From assembly GCA_035771175.1 (NCBI GenBank), contig JAYMFD010001680.1:55072-119071 (forward strand): DNA of 64,000 bases, read 5' to 3'. The stretch's first letter is position 1, and every line of letters starts with the position of its first letter. The notes beneath the pieces were generated by a model. That model worked only from the letters and a program-made list of their open reading frames with translations. It was not told the origin of the DNA and ran no database searches. A program made the translations under genes and the position numbers. Positions 1-11,200 of this stretch are shown one piece after another. This DNA is from Paratinospora sagittata (lineage: Eukaryota > Streptophyta > Magnoliopsida > Ranunculales > Menispermaceae).

Positions 1-381
1 ATATACTTAGAAAAAGTGTTTGAGGCAATCACGACCAATCCACCAGATTGCTTTCTTTACCAACTCCTTCAGCGAGTCCCAATATCCTTCAAGCAACCCC
101 CATAATAGATGGAACTACGTTTCAATATCCCGATGAATTTTTGACCCCAAATCTAAAATTTTGGTTTAAATGACCTAAATTTACTTAGAAAATGTGTTTG
201 AGGCAATCGCTACCAATCCACCAGATTGCTTTCTCCACCAACTCTTTGAGCGAGTCCTAATATCCTTCTAGGAACCCCTAGAATAGATGGAACTCCGTTC
301 CAATATTTCGATGAATTTTTGACCCCTCAATCTCAAATTTTGGTTTAAATGAACTAAATTTACTTAGAAAATGTGTTTGAG

Positions 382-408
382 GCAATCGCGACCAATCCAC
401 CGGATTGC
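382..408. other. Nested dyad symmetry GCAATC / GATTGC with CAATCC / GGATTG (one example of many)
   Basis: GCAATC (382-387) is the reverse complement of GATTGC (403-408). Inside it CAATCC (393-398) is the reverse complement of GGATTG (402-407), with a 3-nt ACC loop. GATTG can therefore pair with either of two upstream CAATC copies, giving two competing hairpins. The arrangement recurs in most monomers. Common variants weaken the inner stem (caccagattg, caccgtattg, caccatattg, caattcacc), but many of them keep the outer GCAATC/GATTGC pairing. Short dyads are known to be enriched in centromeric satellites; whether these extrude in vivo is unknown. Confidence 0.85.
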
Positions 409-435
409 TTTCTCCACCAACTCTTTGAGCGAATC

Positions 436-487
436 CCAATATCCTTCTAGGAACCCCCGAAATAGATGGAACTCCGTTCCAATATCC
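436..487 (+). repeat. Internal 9-bp direct repeat CCAATATCC, 43 bp apart
   Basis: CCAATATCC occurs at 436-444 and again at 479-487 in the same monomer, and this pairing recurs in most monomers. Downstream of the first copy is ggaaccccc, and just upstream of the second is ggaactccg, so the surrounding segment also looks loosely duplicated. This may reflect an old internal duplication that built the 179-bp monomer, but the similarity is too short to be sure. Confidence 0.7.
467..481. other. Short hairpin dyad TGGAAC-TCC-GTTCCA (one example of many)
   Basis: A perfect 6-bp inverted repeat with a 3-nt loop lies in the middle of most monomers. The loop varies between monomer types (TCC, TCT, TCA, TTC), often with the arms intact. 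Some types break the arms, for example gaaactccgtacca and ggaacaccgtttca. The centre (474) is 74 bp from the centre of the CAATCC/GGATTG dyad (400). No protein is known to me that binds it. Confidence 0.85.
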
Positions 488-893
488 CGGTGAATTTTTG
501 ACCCCCAAATCTAAATTTTTTTTTTAAATGAACTAAATATACTTAGAAAAAGTGTTTGAGGCAATCGCGACCAATCCACCGGATTGCTTTGTCCACCAAC
601 TCTTCGAGCGAGTCCTAATATCCTTCTAGGAACCCCCAAAATAGATGGAACTCCGTTCCAATATCCCGGTGAATTTTTGACCCCCAAATCTAAAATTTTG
701 GTTTAAATGAACTAAATATACTTAGAAAAAGTGTTTGAGGCAATCGCGACCAATCCACCGGATTGCTTTGTCCACCAACTCTTTGAGCGAGTCCCAATAT
801 CCTTCTAGGAACCCCCGGAATAGATGGAACTCCGTTCCAATATCACGAGGAATTTTTGACCCCCAAATCTAAATTTTGGTTTAAATGAACTAA

Positions 894-2325
894 ATATACT
901 TAGAAAAAGTGTTTGAGGCAATCGCGACCAATCCACCAGATTGCTTTCTTTACCAACTCCTTCAGCGAGTCCCAATATCCTTCAAGCAACCCCCATAATA
1001 GATGGAACTACGTTTCAATATCCCGATGAATTTTTGACCCCAAATCTAAAATTTTGGTTTAAATGACCTAAATTTACTTAGAAAATGTGTTTGAGGCAAT
1101 CGCTACCAATCCACCAGATTGCTTTCTCCACCAACTCTTTGAGCGAGTCCTAATATCCTTCTAGGAACCCCTAGAATAGATGGAACTCCGTTCCAATATT
1201 TCGATGAATTTTTGACCCCTCAATCTCAAATTTTGGTTTAAATGAACTAAATTTACTTAGAAAATGTGTTTGAGGCAATCGCGACCAATCCACCGGATTG
1301 CTTTCTCCACCAACTCTTTGAGCGAGTCCCAATATCCTTCTAGGAACCCCCGAAATAGATGGAACTCCGTTCCAATATCCCGGTGAATTTTTGACCCCCA
1401 AATCTAAATTTTTTTTTTAAATGAACTAAATATACTTCGAAAAAGTGTTTGAGGCAATCGCGACCAATCCACCGGATTGCTTTGTCCACCAACTCCTTTA
1501 GCGAGTCCCAATATCCTTCAAACAACCCCCCAGAATAGATGGAACTCTGTTCCAATATCCCGATGAATTTTTGACCCCTAAATCTCAAATTTTGGTTTCA
1601 ATGAATAAAATTTACTTAGAAAATGTGTTTGAGGCAATCGCGACCAATCCACCAGATTGCTTTCTCTACCAACTCTTTGAGCGAGTCCTAATATCCTTCT
1701 AGGAACCCCCGGAATAGATGGAACTCCGTTCCAATATCCCGGTGAATTTTTGACCCCCAAATGTAAAATTTGGGCTTAAATGAACTAAATATACTTAGAA
1801 AAAGTGTTTGAGGCAATCGCGACCAATCCACCAGATTGCTTTGTCCACCAACTCCTTGAGCGAGTCCCAATATTCTTCAAACAACCCCCCATAATAGATG
1901 GAACTCTGTTCCAATATCCCGATGAATTTTTGACCCCTAAATCTCAAATTTTGGTTTAAATGAACTAAATTTACTTAGAAAATGTGTTTGAGGCAATCGC
2001 TACCAATCCACCAGATTGCTTTCTCCACCAACTCTTCGAGCGAGTCCTAATATCCTTCTAGGAACCCCCAAAATAGATGGAACTCCGTTCCAATATCCCG
2101 ATGAATTTTTGACCCCCAAATCTAAAATTTTGGTTTAAATGAACTAAATATACTTAGAAAAAGTGTTTGAGGCAATCGCGACCAATCCACCGGATTGCTT
2201 TGTCCACCAACTCTTTGAGCGAGTCCCAATATCCTTCTAGGAACCCCCGGAATAGATGGAACTCCGTTCCAATATCCCGAGAAATTTTTGACCCCCAAAT
2301 CTAAATTTTGGTTTAAATGAACTAA
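894..2325. repeat. 8-monomer HOR unit (1432 bp), copy A1
   Basis: The sequence from 894 repeats from 2326 with a shift of 1432 bp, which is eight 179-bp monomers. Distinctive monomers include one with ctttctttacc and tagatggaactacgtttc, one with a T10 run at 1409-1418, and one with atgtaaaatttgggc near 1760. Neighbouring monomers within the unit are clearly less alike than monomers one unit apart, which defines an HOR. Confidence 0.88.
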
Positions 2326-3568
2326 ATATACTTAGAAAAAGTGTTTGAGGCAATCGCGACCAATCCACCAGATTGCTTTCTTTACCAACTCCTTCAGCGA
2401 GTCCCAATATCCTTCAAGCAACCCCCATAATAGATGGAACTACGTTTCAATATCCCGATGAATTTTTGACCCCAAATCTAAAATTTTGGTTTAAATGACC
2501 TAAATTTACTTAGAAAATGTGTTTGAGGCAATCGCTACCAATCCACCAGATTGCTTTCTCCACCAACTCTTTGAGCGAGTCCTAATATCCTTCTAGGAAC
2601 CCCTAGAATAGATGGAACTCCGTTCCAATATTTCGATGAATTTTTGACCCCTCAATCTCAAATTTTGGTTTAAATGAACTAAATTTACTTAGAAAATGTG
2701 TTTGAGGCAATCGCGACCAATCCACCGGATTGCTTTCTCCACCAACTCTTTGAGCGAGTCCCAATATCCTTCTAGGAACCCCCGAAATAGATGGAACTCC
2801 GTTCCAATATCCCGGTGAATTTTTGACCCCCAAATCTAAATTTTTTTTTTAAATGAACTAAATATACTTCGAAAAAGTGTTTGAGGCAATCGCGACCAAT
2901 CCACCGGATTGCTTTGTCCACCAACTCCTTTAGCGAGTCCCAATATCCTTCAAACAACCCCCCAGAATAGATGGAACTCTGTTCCAATATCCCGATGAAT
3001 TTTTGACCCCTAAATCTCAAATTTTGGTTTCAATGAATAAAATTTACTTAGAAAATGTGTTTGAGGCAATCGCGACCAATCCACCAGATTGCTTTCTCTA
3101 CCAACTCTTTGAGCGAGTCCTAATATCCTTCTAGGAACCCCCGGAATAGATGGAACTCCGTTCCAATATCCCGGTGAATTTTTGACCCCCAAATGTAAAA
3201 TTTGGGCTTAAATGAACTAAATATACTTAGAAAAAGTGTTTGAGGCAATCGCGACCAATCCACCAGATTGCTTTGTCCACCAACTCCTTGAGCGAGTTCC
3301 AATATTCTTCAAACAACCCCCCATAATAGATGGAACTTTGTTCCAATATCCCGATGAATTTTTGACCCCTAAATCTCAAATTTTGGTTTAAATGAACTAA
3401 ATTTACTTAGAAAATGTGTTTGAGGCAATCGCGACCAATCCACCGGATTGCTTTCTCCACCAACTCTTTGAGCGAGTTCCCAATATCCTTCTAGGAACCC
3501 CCGAAATAGATGGAACTCCGTTCCAATATCCCGGTGAATTTTTGACCCCCAAATCTAAATTTTTTTTT
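2326..3568. repeat. 8-monomer HOR unit, copy A2, recombined at its 3' end
   Basis: The copy follows A1 closely up to about 3430. It then switches to a monomer resembling internal monomer 2700-2860, including the T10 run (3560-3569), before the 26-mer begins. The late part of the unit is therefore replaced by an internal monomer, consistent with unequal exchange or gene conversion. Confidence 0.75.
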
Positions 3569-4475
3569 TAAATGAACTAAATATACTTAGAAAAAGTGTT
3601 TGAGGCAATCGCGACCAATCCACCGGATTGCTTTGTCCACCAACTCTTTGAGCGAGTCCCAATATCCTTCAAACAGCCCCCCAGAATAGATGGAACTCTG
3701 TTCCAATATCCCGATGAATTTTTGACCCATTAATCTCAAATTTTGGTTTAAATGAACTAAATTTACTTAGAAAAAGTTTTTGAGGCAATCGCGACCAATC
3801 CACCGGATTGCTTTTTCCGCCTACTCCTTGAGTGAGTCCCAATACCCTTCAAGCAACCCCCAGAATAGATGGAAATCCGTTCCAATATCCCGATGAATTT
3901 TTGACCCATAAATCTTAAATTTTGGTTTAAATGAACTAAATTTACTTAGAAAAAGTGTTTGAGGCAATCGCGACCAATCCACCGGATTGCTTTTTCCGCC
4001 TACTCCTTGAGTGAGTCCCAATACCCTTCAAGCAACCCCCAGAATAGATGGAAATCCGTTCCAATATCCCGATGAATTTTTGACCCATAAATCTCAAAAT
4101 TTGGTTTAAATGAACTAAATTTACTTAGAAAATGTGTTTGAGGCAATCACGACCAATCCACCGGATTGCTTTCTCCACCAAGTCTTTGTGGGAGTCCCAA
4201 TATCCTTCTTTTAACCACCGAAATAGATGAAACTCCGCTCCAATATCCCGATGAATTTTTTACCCCTAAATCTCAAATTTTGGTTTAAATGAATTAAATT
4301 TATTTAGAAAATTTGTTTGAGGCAATCGCGACCAATCCACCAGATTGCTTTCTTCACCAACTCTTTGAGCGAGTCCCAATATCCTTCTAGGAACCCCCGA
4401 AATAGATGGAACTCCGTTCCAATATCCCGTTGAATTTTTGACCCCCAAATCTAAATTTTGGTTTAAATGAACTAA

Positions 4476-5907
4476 ATATACTTAGAAAAAGTGTTTGAGG
4501 CAATCGCGACCAATCCACCGGATTGCTTTCTTTACCAACTCCTTCAGCGAGTCCCAATATCCTTCAAGCAACCCCCATAATAGATGGAACTACGTTTCAA
4601 TATCCCGATGAATTTTTGACCCCAAATCTAAAATTTTGGTTTAAATGACCTAAATTTACTTAGAAAATGTGTTTGAGGCAATCGCTACCAATCCAACAGA
4701 TTGCTTTCTCCACCAACTCTTTGAGCGAGTCCTAATATCCTTCTAGGAACCCCTAGAATAGATGGAACTCCGTTCCAATATTTCGATGAATTTTTGACCC
4801 CTCAATCTCAAATTTTGGTTTAAATGAACTAAATTTACTTAGAAAATGTGTTTGAGGCAATCGCGACCAATCCACCGGATTGCTTTCTCCACCAACTCTT
4901 TGAGCGAGTCCCAATATCCTTCTAGGAACCCCCGAAATAGATGGAACTCCGTTCCAATATCCCGGTGAATTTTTGACCCCCAAATCTAATTTTTTTTTTT
5001 AAATGAACTAAATATACTTAGAAAAAGTGTTTGAGGCAATCGCGACCAATCCACCGGATTGCTTTGTCCACCAACTCCTTTAGCGAGTCCCAATATCCTT
5101 CAAACAACCCCCCAGAATAGATGGAACTCTGTTCCAATATCCCGATGAATTTTTGACCCCTAAATCTCAAATTTTGGTTTCAATGAATAAAATTTACTTA
5201 GAAAATGTGTTTGAGGCAATCGCGACCAATCCACCAGATTGCTTTCTCTACCAACTCTTTGAGCGAGTCCTAATATCCTTCTAGGAACCCCCGGAATAGA
5301 TGGAACTCCGTTCCAATATCCCGGTGAATTTTTGACCCCCAAATGTAAAATTTGGGCTTAAATGAACTAAATATACTTAGAAAAAGTGTTTGAGGCAATC
5401 GCGACCAATCCACCAGATTGCTTTGTCCACCAACTCCTTGAGCGAGTCCCAATATTCTTCAAACAACCCCCCATAATAGATGGAACTCTGTTCCAATATC
5501 TCGATGAATTTTTGACCCCTAAATCTCAAATTTTGGTTTAAATGAACTAAATTTACTTAGAAAATGTGTTTGAGGCAATCGCTACCAATCCACCAGATTG
5601 CTTTCTCCACCAACTCTTCGAGCGAGTCCTAATATCCTTCTAGGAACCCCCAAAATAGATGGAACTCCGTTCCAATATCCCGATGAATTTTTGACCCCCA
5701 AATCTAAAATTTTGGTTTAAATGAACTAAATATACTTAGAAAAAGTGTTTGAGGCAATCGCGACCAATCCACCGGATTGCTTTGTCCACCAACTCTTTGA
5801 GCGAGTCCCAATATCCTTCTAGGAACCCCCGGAATAGATGGAACTCCGTTCCAATATCCCGAGGAATTTTTGACCCCCAAATCTAAATTTTGGTTTAAAT
5901 GAACTAA
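4476..5907. repeat. 8-monomer unit nested in 26-mer D1 (first)
   Basis: The segment matches the 8-mer at 894-2325. Its start (atatacttag before ctttctttacc) corresponds to 894, and the next occurrence is 1432 bp on, at 5908. Its T-run is T11 (4990-5000) because the third A of ctaaa is replaced by T. Confidence 0.83.
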
Positions 5908-7240
5908 ATATACTTAGAAAAAGTGTTTGAGGCAATCGCGACCAATCCACCAGATTGCTTTCTTTACCAACTCCTTCAGCGAGTCCCAATATCCTTCAAG
6001 CAACCCCCATAATAGATGGAACTACGTTTCAATATCCCGATGAATTTTTGACCCCAAATCTAAAATTTTGGTTTAAATGACCTAAATTTACTTAGAAAAT
6101 GTGTTTGAGGCAATCGCTACCAATCCACCAGATTGCTTTCTCCACCAACTCTTTGAGCGAGTCCTAATATCCTTCTAGGAACCCCTAGAATAGATGGAAC
6201 TCCGTTCCAATATTTCGATGAATTTTTCACCCCTCAATCTCAAATTTTGGTTTAAATGAACTAAATTTACTTAGAAAATGTGTTTGAGGCAATCGCGACC
6301 AATCCACCGGATTGCTTTCTCCACCAACTCTTTAAGCGAGTCCCAATATCCTTCTAGGAACCCCCGAAATAGATGGAACTCCGTTCCAATATCCGGTGAA
6401 TTTTTGACCCCCAAATCTAATTTTTTTTTTTAAATGAACTAAATATACTTAGAAAAAGTGTTTGAGGCAATCGCGACCAATCCACCGGATTGCTTTGTCC
6501 ACCAACTCCTTTAGCGAGTCCCAATATCCTTCAAACAACCCCCCAGAATAGATGGAACTCTGTTCCAATATCCCGATGAATTTTTGACCCCTAAATCTCA
6601 AATTTTGGTTTCAATGAATAAAATTTACTTAGAAAATGTGTTTAAGGCAATCGCGACCAATCCACCAGATTGCTTTCTCTACCAACTCTTTGAGCGAGTC
6701 CTAATATCCTTCTAGGAACCCCCGGAATAAATGGAACTCCGTTCCAATATCCCGGTGAATTTTTGACCCCCAAATGTAAAATTTGGGCTTAAATGAACTA
6801 AATATACTTAGAAAAAGTGTTTGAGGCAATCGCGACCAATCCACCAGATTGCTTTGTCCACCAACTCCTTGAGCGAGTCCCAATATTCTTCAAACAACCC
6901 CCCATAATAGATGGAACTTTGTTCCAATATCCCGATGAATTTTTGACCCCTAAATCTCAAATTTTGGTTTAAATGAACTAAATTTACTTAGAAAATGTGT
7001 TTGAGGCAATCGCTACCAATCCACCAGATTGCTTTCTCCACCAACTCTTCGAGCGAGTCCTAATATCCTTCTAGGAACCCCCAAAATAGATGGAACTCCG
7101 TTCCAATATCCCGGTGAATTTTTGACCCCCAAATCTAAAATTTTGGTTTAAATGAACTAAATATACTTAGAAAAAGTGTTTGAGGCAATCGCGACCAATC
7201 CACCGGATTGCTTTGTCCACCAACTCTTTGAGCGAGTCCC
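5908..7240. repeat. 8-monomer unit nested in 26-mer D1 (second, incomplete)
   Basis: This is a second tandem copy of the 8-mer inside the 26-mer. It diverges within its last monomer near 7250, where cttcaaacagcccccc replaces cttctaggaaccccc. Marker features include the T11 run at 6421-6431 and tttttcacccctc near 6228. Confidence 0.8.
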
Positions 7241-8222
7241 AATATCCTTCAAACAGCCCCCCAGAATAGATGGAACTCTGTTCCAATATCCCGATGAATT
7301 TTTGACCCATAAATCTCAAATTTTGGTTTAAATGAACTAAATTTACTTAGAAAAAGTTTTTGAGGCAATCGCGACCAATCCACCGGATTGCTTTTTCCGC
7401 CTACTCCTTGAGTGAGTCCCAATACCCTTCAAGCAACCCCCAGAATAGATGGAAATCCGTTCCAATATCCCGATGAATTTTTGACCCATAAATCTCAAAA
7501 TTTGGTTTAAATGAACTAAATTTACTTAGAAAATGTTTTTGAGGCAATCACGACCAATCCACCGGATTGCTTTCTCCACCAAGTCTTTGTGGGAGTCCCA
7601 ATATCCTTCTTTTAACCACCGAAATAGATGAAACTCCGTTCCAATATCCCGATGAATTTTTTACCCCTCAATCTCAAATTTTGGTTTAAATGAATTAAAT
7701 TTATTTAGAAAATTTGTTTGGGGCAATCGCGACCAATCCACCAGATTGCTTTCTCCACCAACTCTTTGAGCGAGTCCCAATATCCTTCTAGGAACCCCCG
7801 AAATAGATGGAACTCCGTTCCAATATCCCGTTGAATTTTTGACCCCCAAATCTAAATTTTGGTTTAAATGAACTAAATATACTTAGAAGAAGTAATTGAG
7901 GCAATCGCGACCAATCCACCGGATTGCTTTCTCCACCAACTCCTTGAGCAAGTCCCAATATCCTTCAAGCAACCCCCATAATAGATTGAACACCGTTTCA
8001 ATATTCCGGTGAATTTTTGACCATTAAATCTCAAATTTTGGTTTAAATGAACTAAATTTACTTAGAAAATTTGTTTGAGGCAATCGCGACCAATTCACCA
8101 GATTGCTTTCTCGACCAACTCTTTGAGCGAGTCCCAATATCCTTCTAGGAACCCCCGAAATAGATGGAGCACCGTTCTAATATCCCGGTGAATTTTTGAC
8201 CCCCAAATCTAAAATTTTGGTT

Positions 8223-11200
8223 TAAATGAACTAAATATACTTAGAAAAAGTGTTTGAGGCAATCGCGACCAATCCACCGGATTGCTTTGTCCACCAACTC
8301 TTTGAGCGAGTCCCAATATCCTTCAAACAGCCCCCCAGAATAGATGGAACTCTGTTCCAATATCCCGATGAATTTTTGACCCATTAATCTCAAATTTTGG
8401 TTTAAATGAACTAAATTTACTTAGAAAAAGTTTTTGAGGCAATCGCGACCAATCCACCGGATTGCTTTTTCCGCCTACTCCTTGAGTGAGTCCCAATACC
8501 CTTCAAGCAACCCCCAGAATAGATGGAAATCCGTTCCAATATCCCGATGAATTTTTGACCCATAAATCTTAAATTTTGGTTTAAATGAACTAAATTTACT
8601 TAGAAAAAGTGTTTGAGGCAATCGCGACCAATCCACCGGATTGCTTTTTCCGCCTACTCCTTGAGTGAGTCCCAATACCCTTCAAGCAACCCCCAGAATA
8701 GATGGAAATCCGTTCCAATATCCCGATGAATTTTTGACCCATAAATCTCAAAATTTGGTTTAAATGAACTAAATTTACTTAGAAAATGTGTTTGAGGCAA
8801 TCACGACCAATCCACCGGATTGCTTTCTCCACCAAGTCTTTGTGGGAGTCCCAATATCCTTCTTTTAACCACCGAAATAGATGAAACTCCGCTCCAATAT
8901 CCCGATGAATTTTTTACCCCTAAATCTCAAATTTTGGTTTAAATGAATTAAATTTATTTAGAAAATTTGTTTGAGGCAATCGCGACCAATCCACCAGATT
9001 GCTTTCTTCACCAACTCTTTGAGCGAGTCCCAATATCCTTCTAGGAACCCCCGAAATAGATGGAACTCCGTTCCAATATCCCGTTGAATTTTTGACCCCC
9101 AAATCTAAATTTTGGTTTAAATGAACTAAATATACTTAGAAAAAGTGTTTGAGGCAATCGCGACCAATCCACCGGATTGCTTTCTTTACCAACTCCTTCA
9201 GCGAGTCCCAATATCCTTCAAGCAACCCCCATAATAGATGGAACTACGTTTCAATATCCCGATGAATTTTTGACCCCAAATCTAAAATTTTGGTTTAAAT
9301 GACCTAAATTTACTTAGAAAATGTGTTTGAGGCAATCGCTACCAATCCAACAGATTGCTTTCTCCACCAACTCTTTGAGCGAGTCCTAATATCCTTCTAG
9401 GAACCCCTAGAATAGATGGAACTCCGTTCCAATATTTCGATGAATTTTTGACCCCTCAATCTCAAATTTTGGTTTAAATGAACTAAATTTACTTAGAAAA
9501 TGTGTTTGAGGCAATCGCGACCAATCCACCGGATTGCTTTCTCCACCAACTCTTTGAGCGAGTCCCAATATCCTTCTAGGAACCCCCGAAATAGATGGAA
9601 CTCCGTTCCAATATCCCGGTGAATTTTTGACCCCCAAATCTAATTTTTTTTTTTAAATGAACTAAATATACTTAGAAAAAGTGTTTGAGGCAATCGCGAC
9701 CAATCCACCGGATTGCTTTGTCCACCAACTCCTTTAGCGAGTCCCAATATCCTTCAAACAACCCCCCAGAATAGATGGAACTCTGTTCCAATATCCCGAT
9801 GAATTTTTGACCCCTAAATCTCAAATTTTGGTTTCAATGAATAAAATTTACTTAGAAAATGTGTTTGAGGCAATCGCGACCAATCCACCAGATTGCTTTC
9901 TCTACCAACTCTTTGAGCGAGTCCTAATATCCTTCTAGGAACCCCCGGAATAGATGGAACTCCGTTCCAATATCCCGGTGAATTTTTGACCCCCAAATGT
10001 AAAATTTGGGCTTAAATGAACTAAATATACTTAGAAAAAGTGTTTGAGGCAATCGCGACCAATCCACCAGATTGCTTTGTCCACCAACTCCTTGAGCGAG
10101 TCCCAATATTCTTCAAACAACCCCCCATAATAGATGGAACTCTGTTCCAATATCTCGATGAATTTTTGACCCCTAAATCTCAAATTTTGGTTTAAATGAA
10201 CTAAATTTACTTAGAAAATGTGTTTGAGGCAATCGCTACCAATCCACCAGATTGCTTTCTCCACCAACTCTTCGAGCGAGTCCTAATATCCTTCTAGGAA
10301 CCCCCAAAATAGATGGAACTCCGTTCCAATATCCCGATGAATTTTTGACCCCCAAATCTAAAATTTTGGTTTAAATGAACTAAATATACTTAGAAAAAGT
10401 GTTTGAGGCAATCGCGACCAATCCACCGGATTGCTTTGTCCACCAACTCTTTGAGCGAGTCCCAATATCCTTCTAGGAACCCCCGGAATAGATGGAACTC
10501 CGTTCCAATATCCCGAGGAATTTTTGACCCCCAAATCTAAATTTTGGTTTAAATGAACTAAATATACTTAGAAAAAGTGTTTGAGGCAATCGCGACCAAT
10601 CCACCAGATTGCTTTCTTTACCAACTCCTTCAGCGAGTCCCAATATCCTTCAAGCAACCCCCATAATAGATGGAACTACGTTTCAATATCCCGATGAATT
10701 TTTGACCCCAAATCTAAAATTTTGGTTTAAATGACCTAAATTTACTTAGAAAATGTGTTTGAGGCAATCGCTACCAATCCACCAGATTGCTTTCTCCACC
10801 AACTCTTTGAGCGAGTCCTAATATCCTTCTAGGAACCCCTAGAATAGATGGAACTCCGTTCCAATATTTCGATGAATTTTTCACCCCTCAATCTCAAATT
10901 TTGGTTTAAATGAACTAAATTTACTTAGAAAATGTGTTTGAGGCAATCGCGACCAATCCACCGGATTGCTTTCTCCACCAACTCTTTAAGCGAGTCCCAA
11001 TATCCTTCTAGGAACCCCCGAAATAGATGGAACTCCGTTCCAATATCCCGGTGAATTTTTGACCCCCAAATCTAATTTTTTTTTTTAAATGAACTAAATA
11101 TACTTAGAAAAAGTGTTTGAGGCAATCGCGACCAATCCACCGGATTGCTTTGTCCACCAACTCCTTTAGCGAGTCCCAATATCCTTCAAACAACCCCCCA

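Larger units (their letters stand above)
379..557 (+). repeat. Representative satellite monomer (179 bp)
   Basis: This copy shows the usual layout. A more GC-rich part (about 379-488) holds the gaggcaatc anchor, a TCGCGA palindrome (386-391), the CAATCC/GGATTG dyad, two copies of CCAATATCC and the TGGAAC/GTTCCA dyad. An AT-rich part (about 489-557) holds gaatttttgac, a T-run, the TTTAAA palindrome in tttaaatgaac, and cttagaaaaagtgttt. The copy has seven CpG dinucleotides. The length is close to a nucleosome repeat length, as is common for centromeric satellites. Phase is arbitrary; I start at the conserved gaggcaatc. Confidence 0.95.
1..893. repeat. 5-monomer HOR segment, a deletion derivative of the 8-mer
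   Basis: Positions 1 to about 595 match 894 to about 1488 (shift 893), while about 596-893 match about 2028-2325 (shift 1432). This segment is therefore the neighbouring 8-monomer unit with three monomers (about 539 bp) missing between about 565 and 600. The tcttcgagcg marker at 601 pairs with 2033 in the full unit. Confidence 0.8.
3569..8222. repeat. 26-monomer HOR unit (4654 bp), copy D1
   Basis: The sequence repeats from 8223 with a shift of 4654 bp, rising to 4655 after one 1-bp indel (ccggtg near 6395 against cccggtg in copy 2). The only other difference I noticed is aaatgttttt near 7537 against aaatgtgttt. The unit starts with monomers ending cttcaaacagcccccc and with ctttttccgcctactcc, passes through two nested 8-mers, and ends with monomers carrying agaagaagtaattgagg and ggagcaccgttctaat. 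Confidence 0.9.

Noticed and set aside
382..408. Rho-independent terminator or riboswitch-like hairpin
   Set aside because: The short dyads are repeated in every monomer and are not linked to any gene. A eukaryotic satellite context makes a bacterial terminator reading inappropriate.
467..490. Possible CENP-B box on the minus strand (ttggaacgg near cgggatattgg)
   Set aside because: Only fragments resemble the 17-bp box. The required TTCG, A and CGGG positions do not line up with the correct spacing in any monomer type I checked.
278..508. Family of about 60-108-codon minus-strand frames recurring throughout the window (MGVKNSPGYW-type and MGLAQRVGG-type peptides)
   Set aside because: They recur with the 179-bp period and shift frame each monomer. 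Substitutions do not obviously favour the third codon position, and no promoter or other gene context is visible. They are shadows of the satellite.
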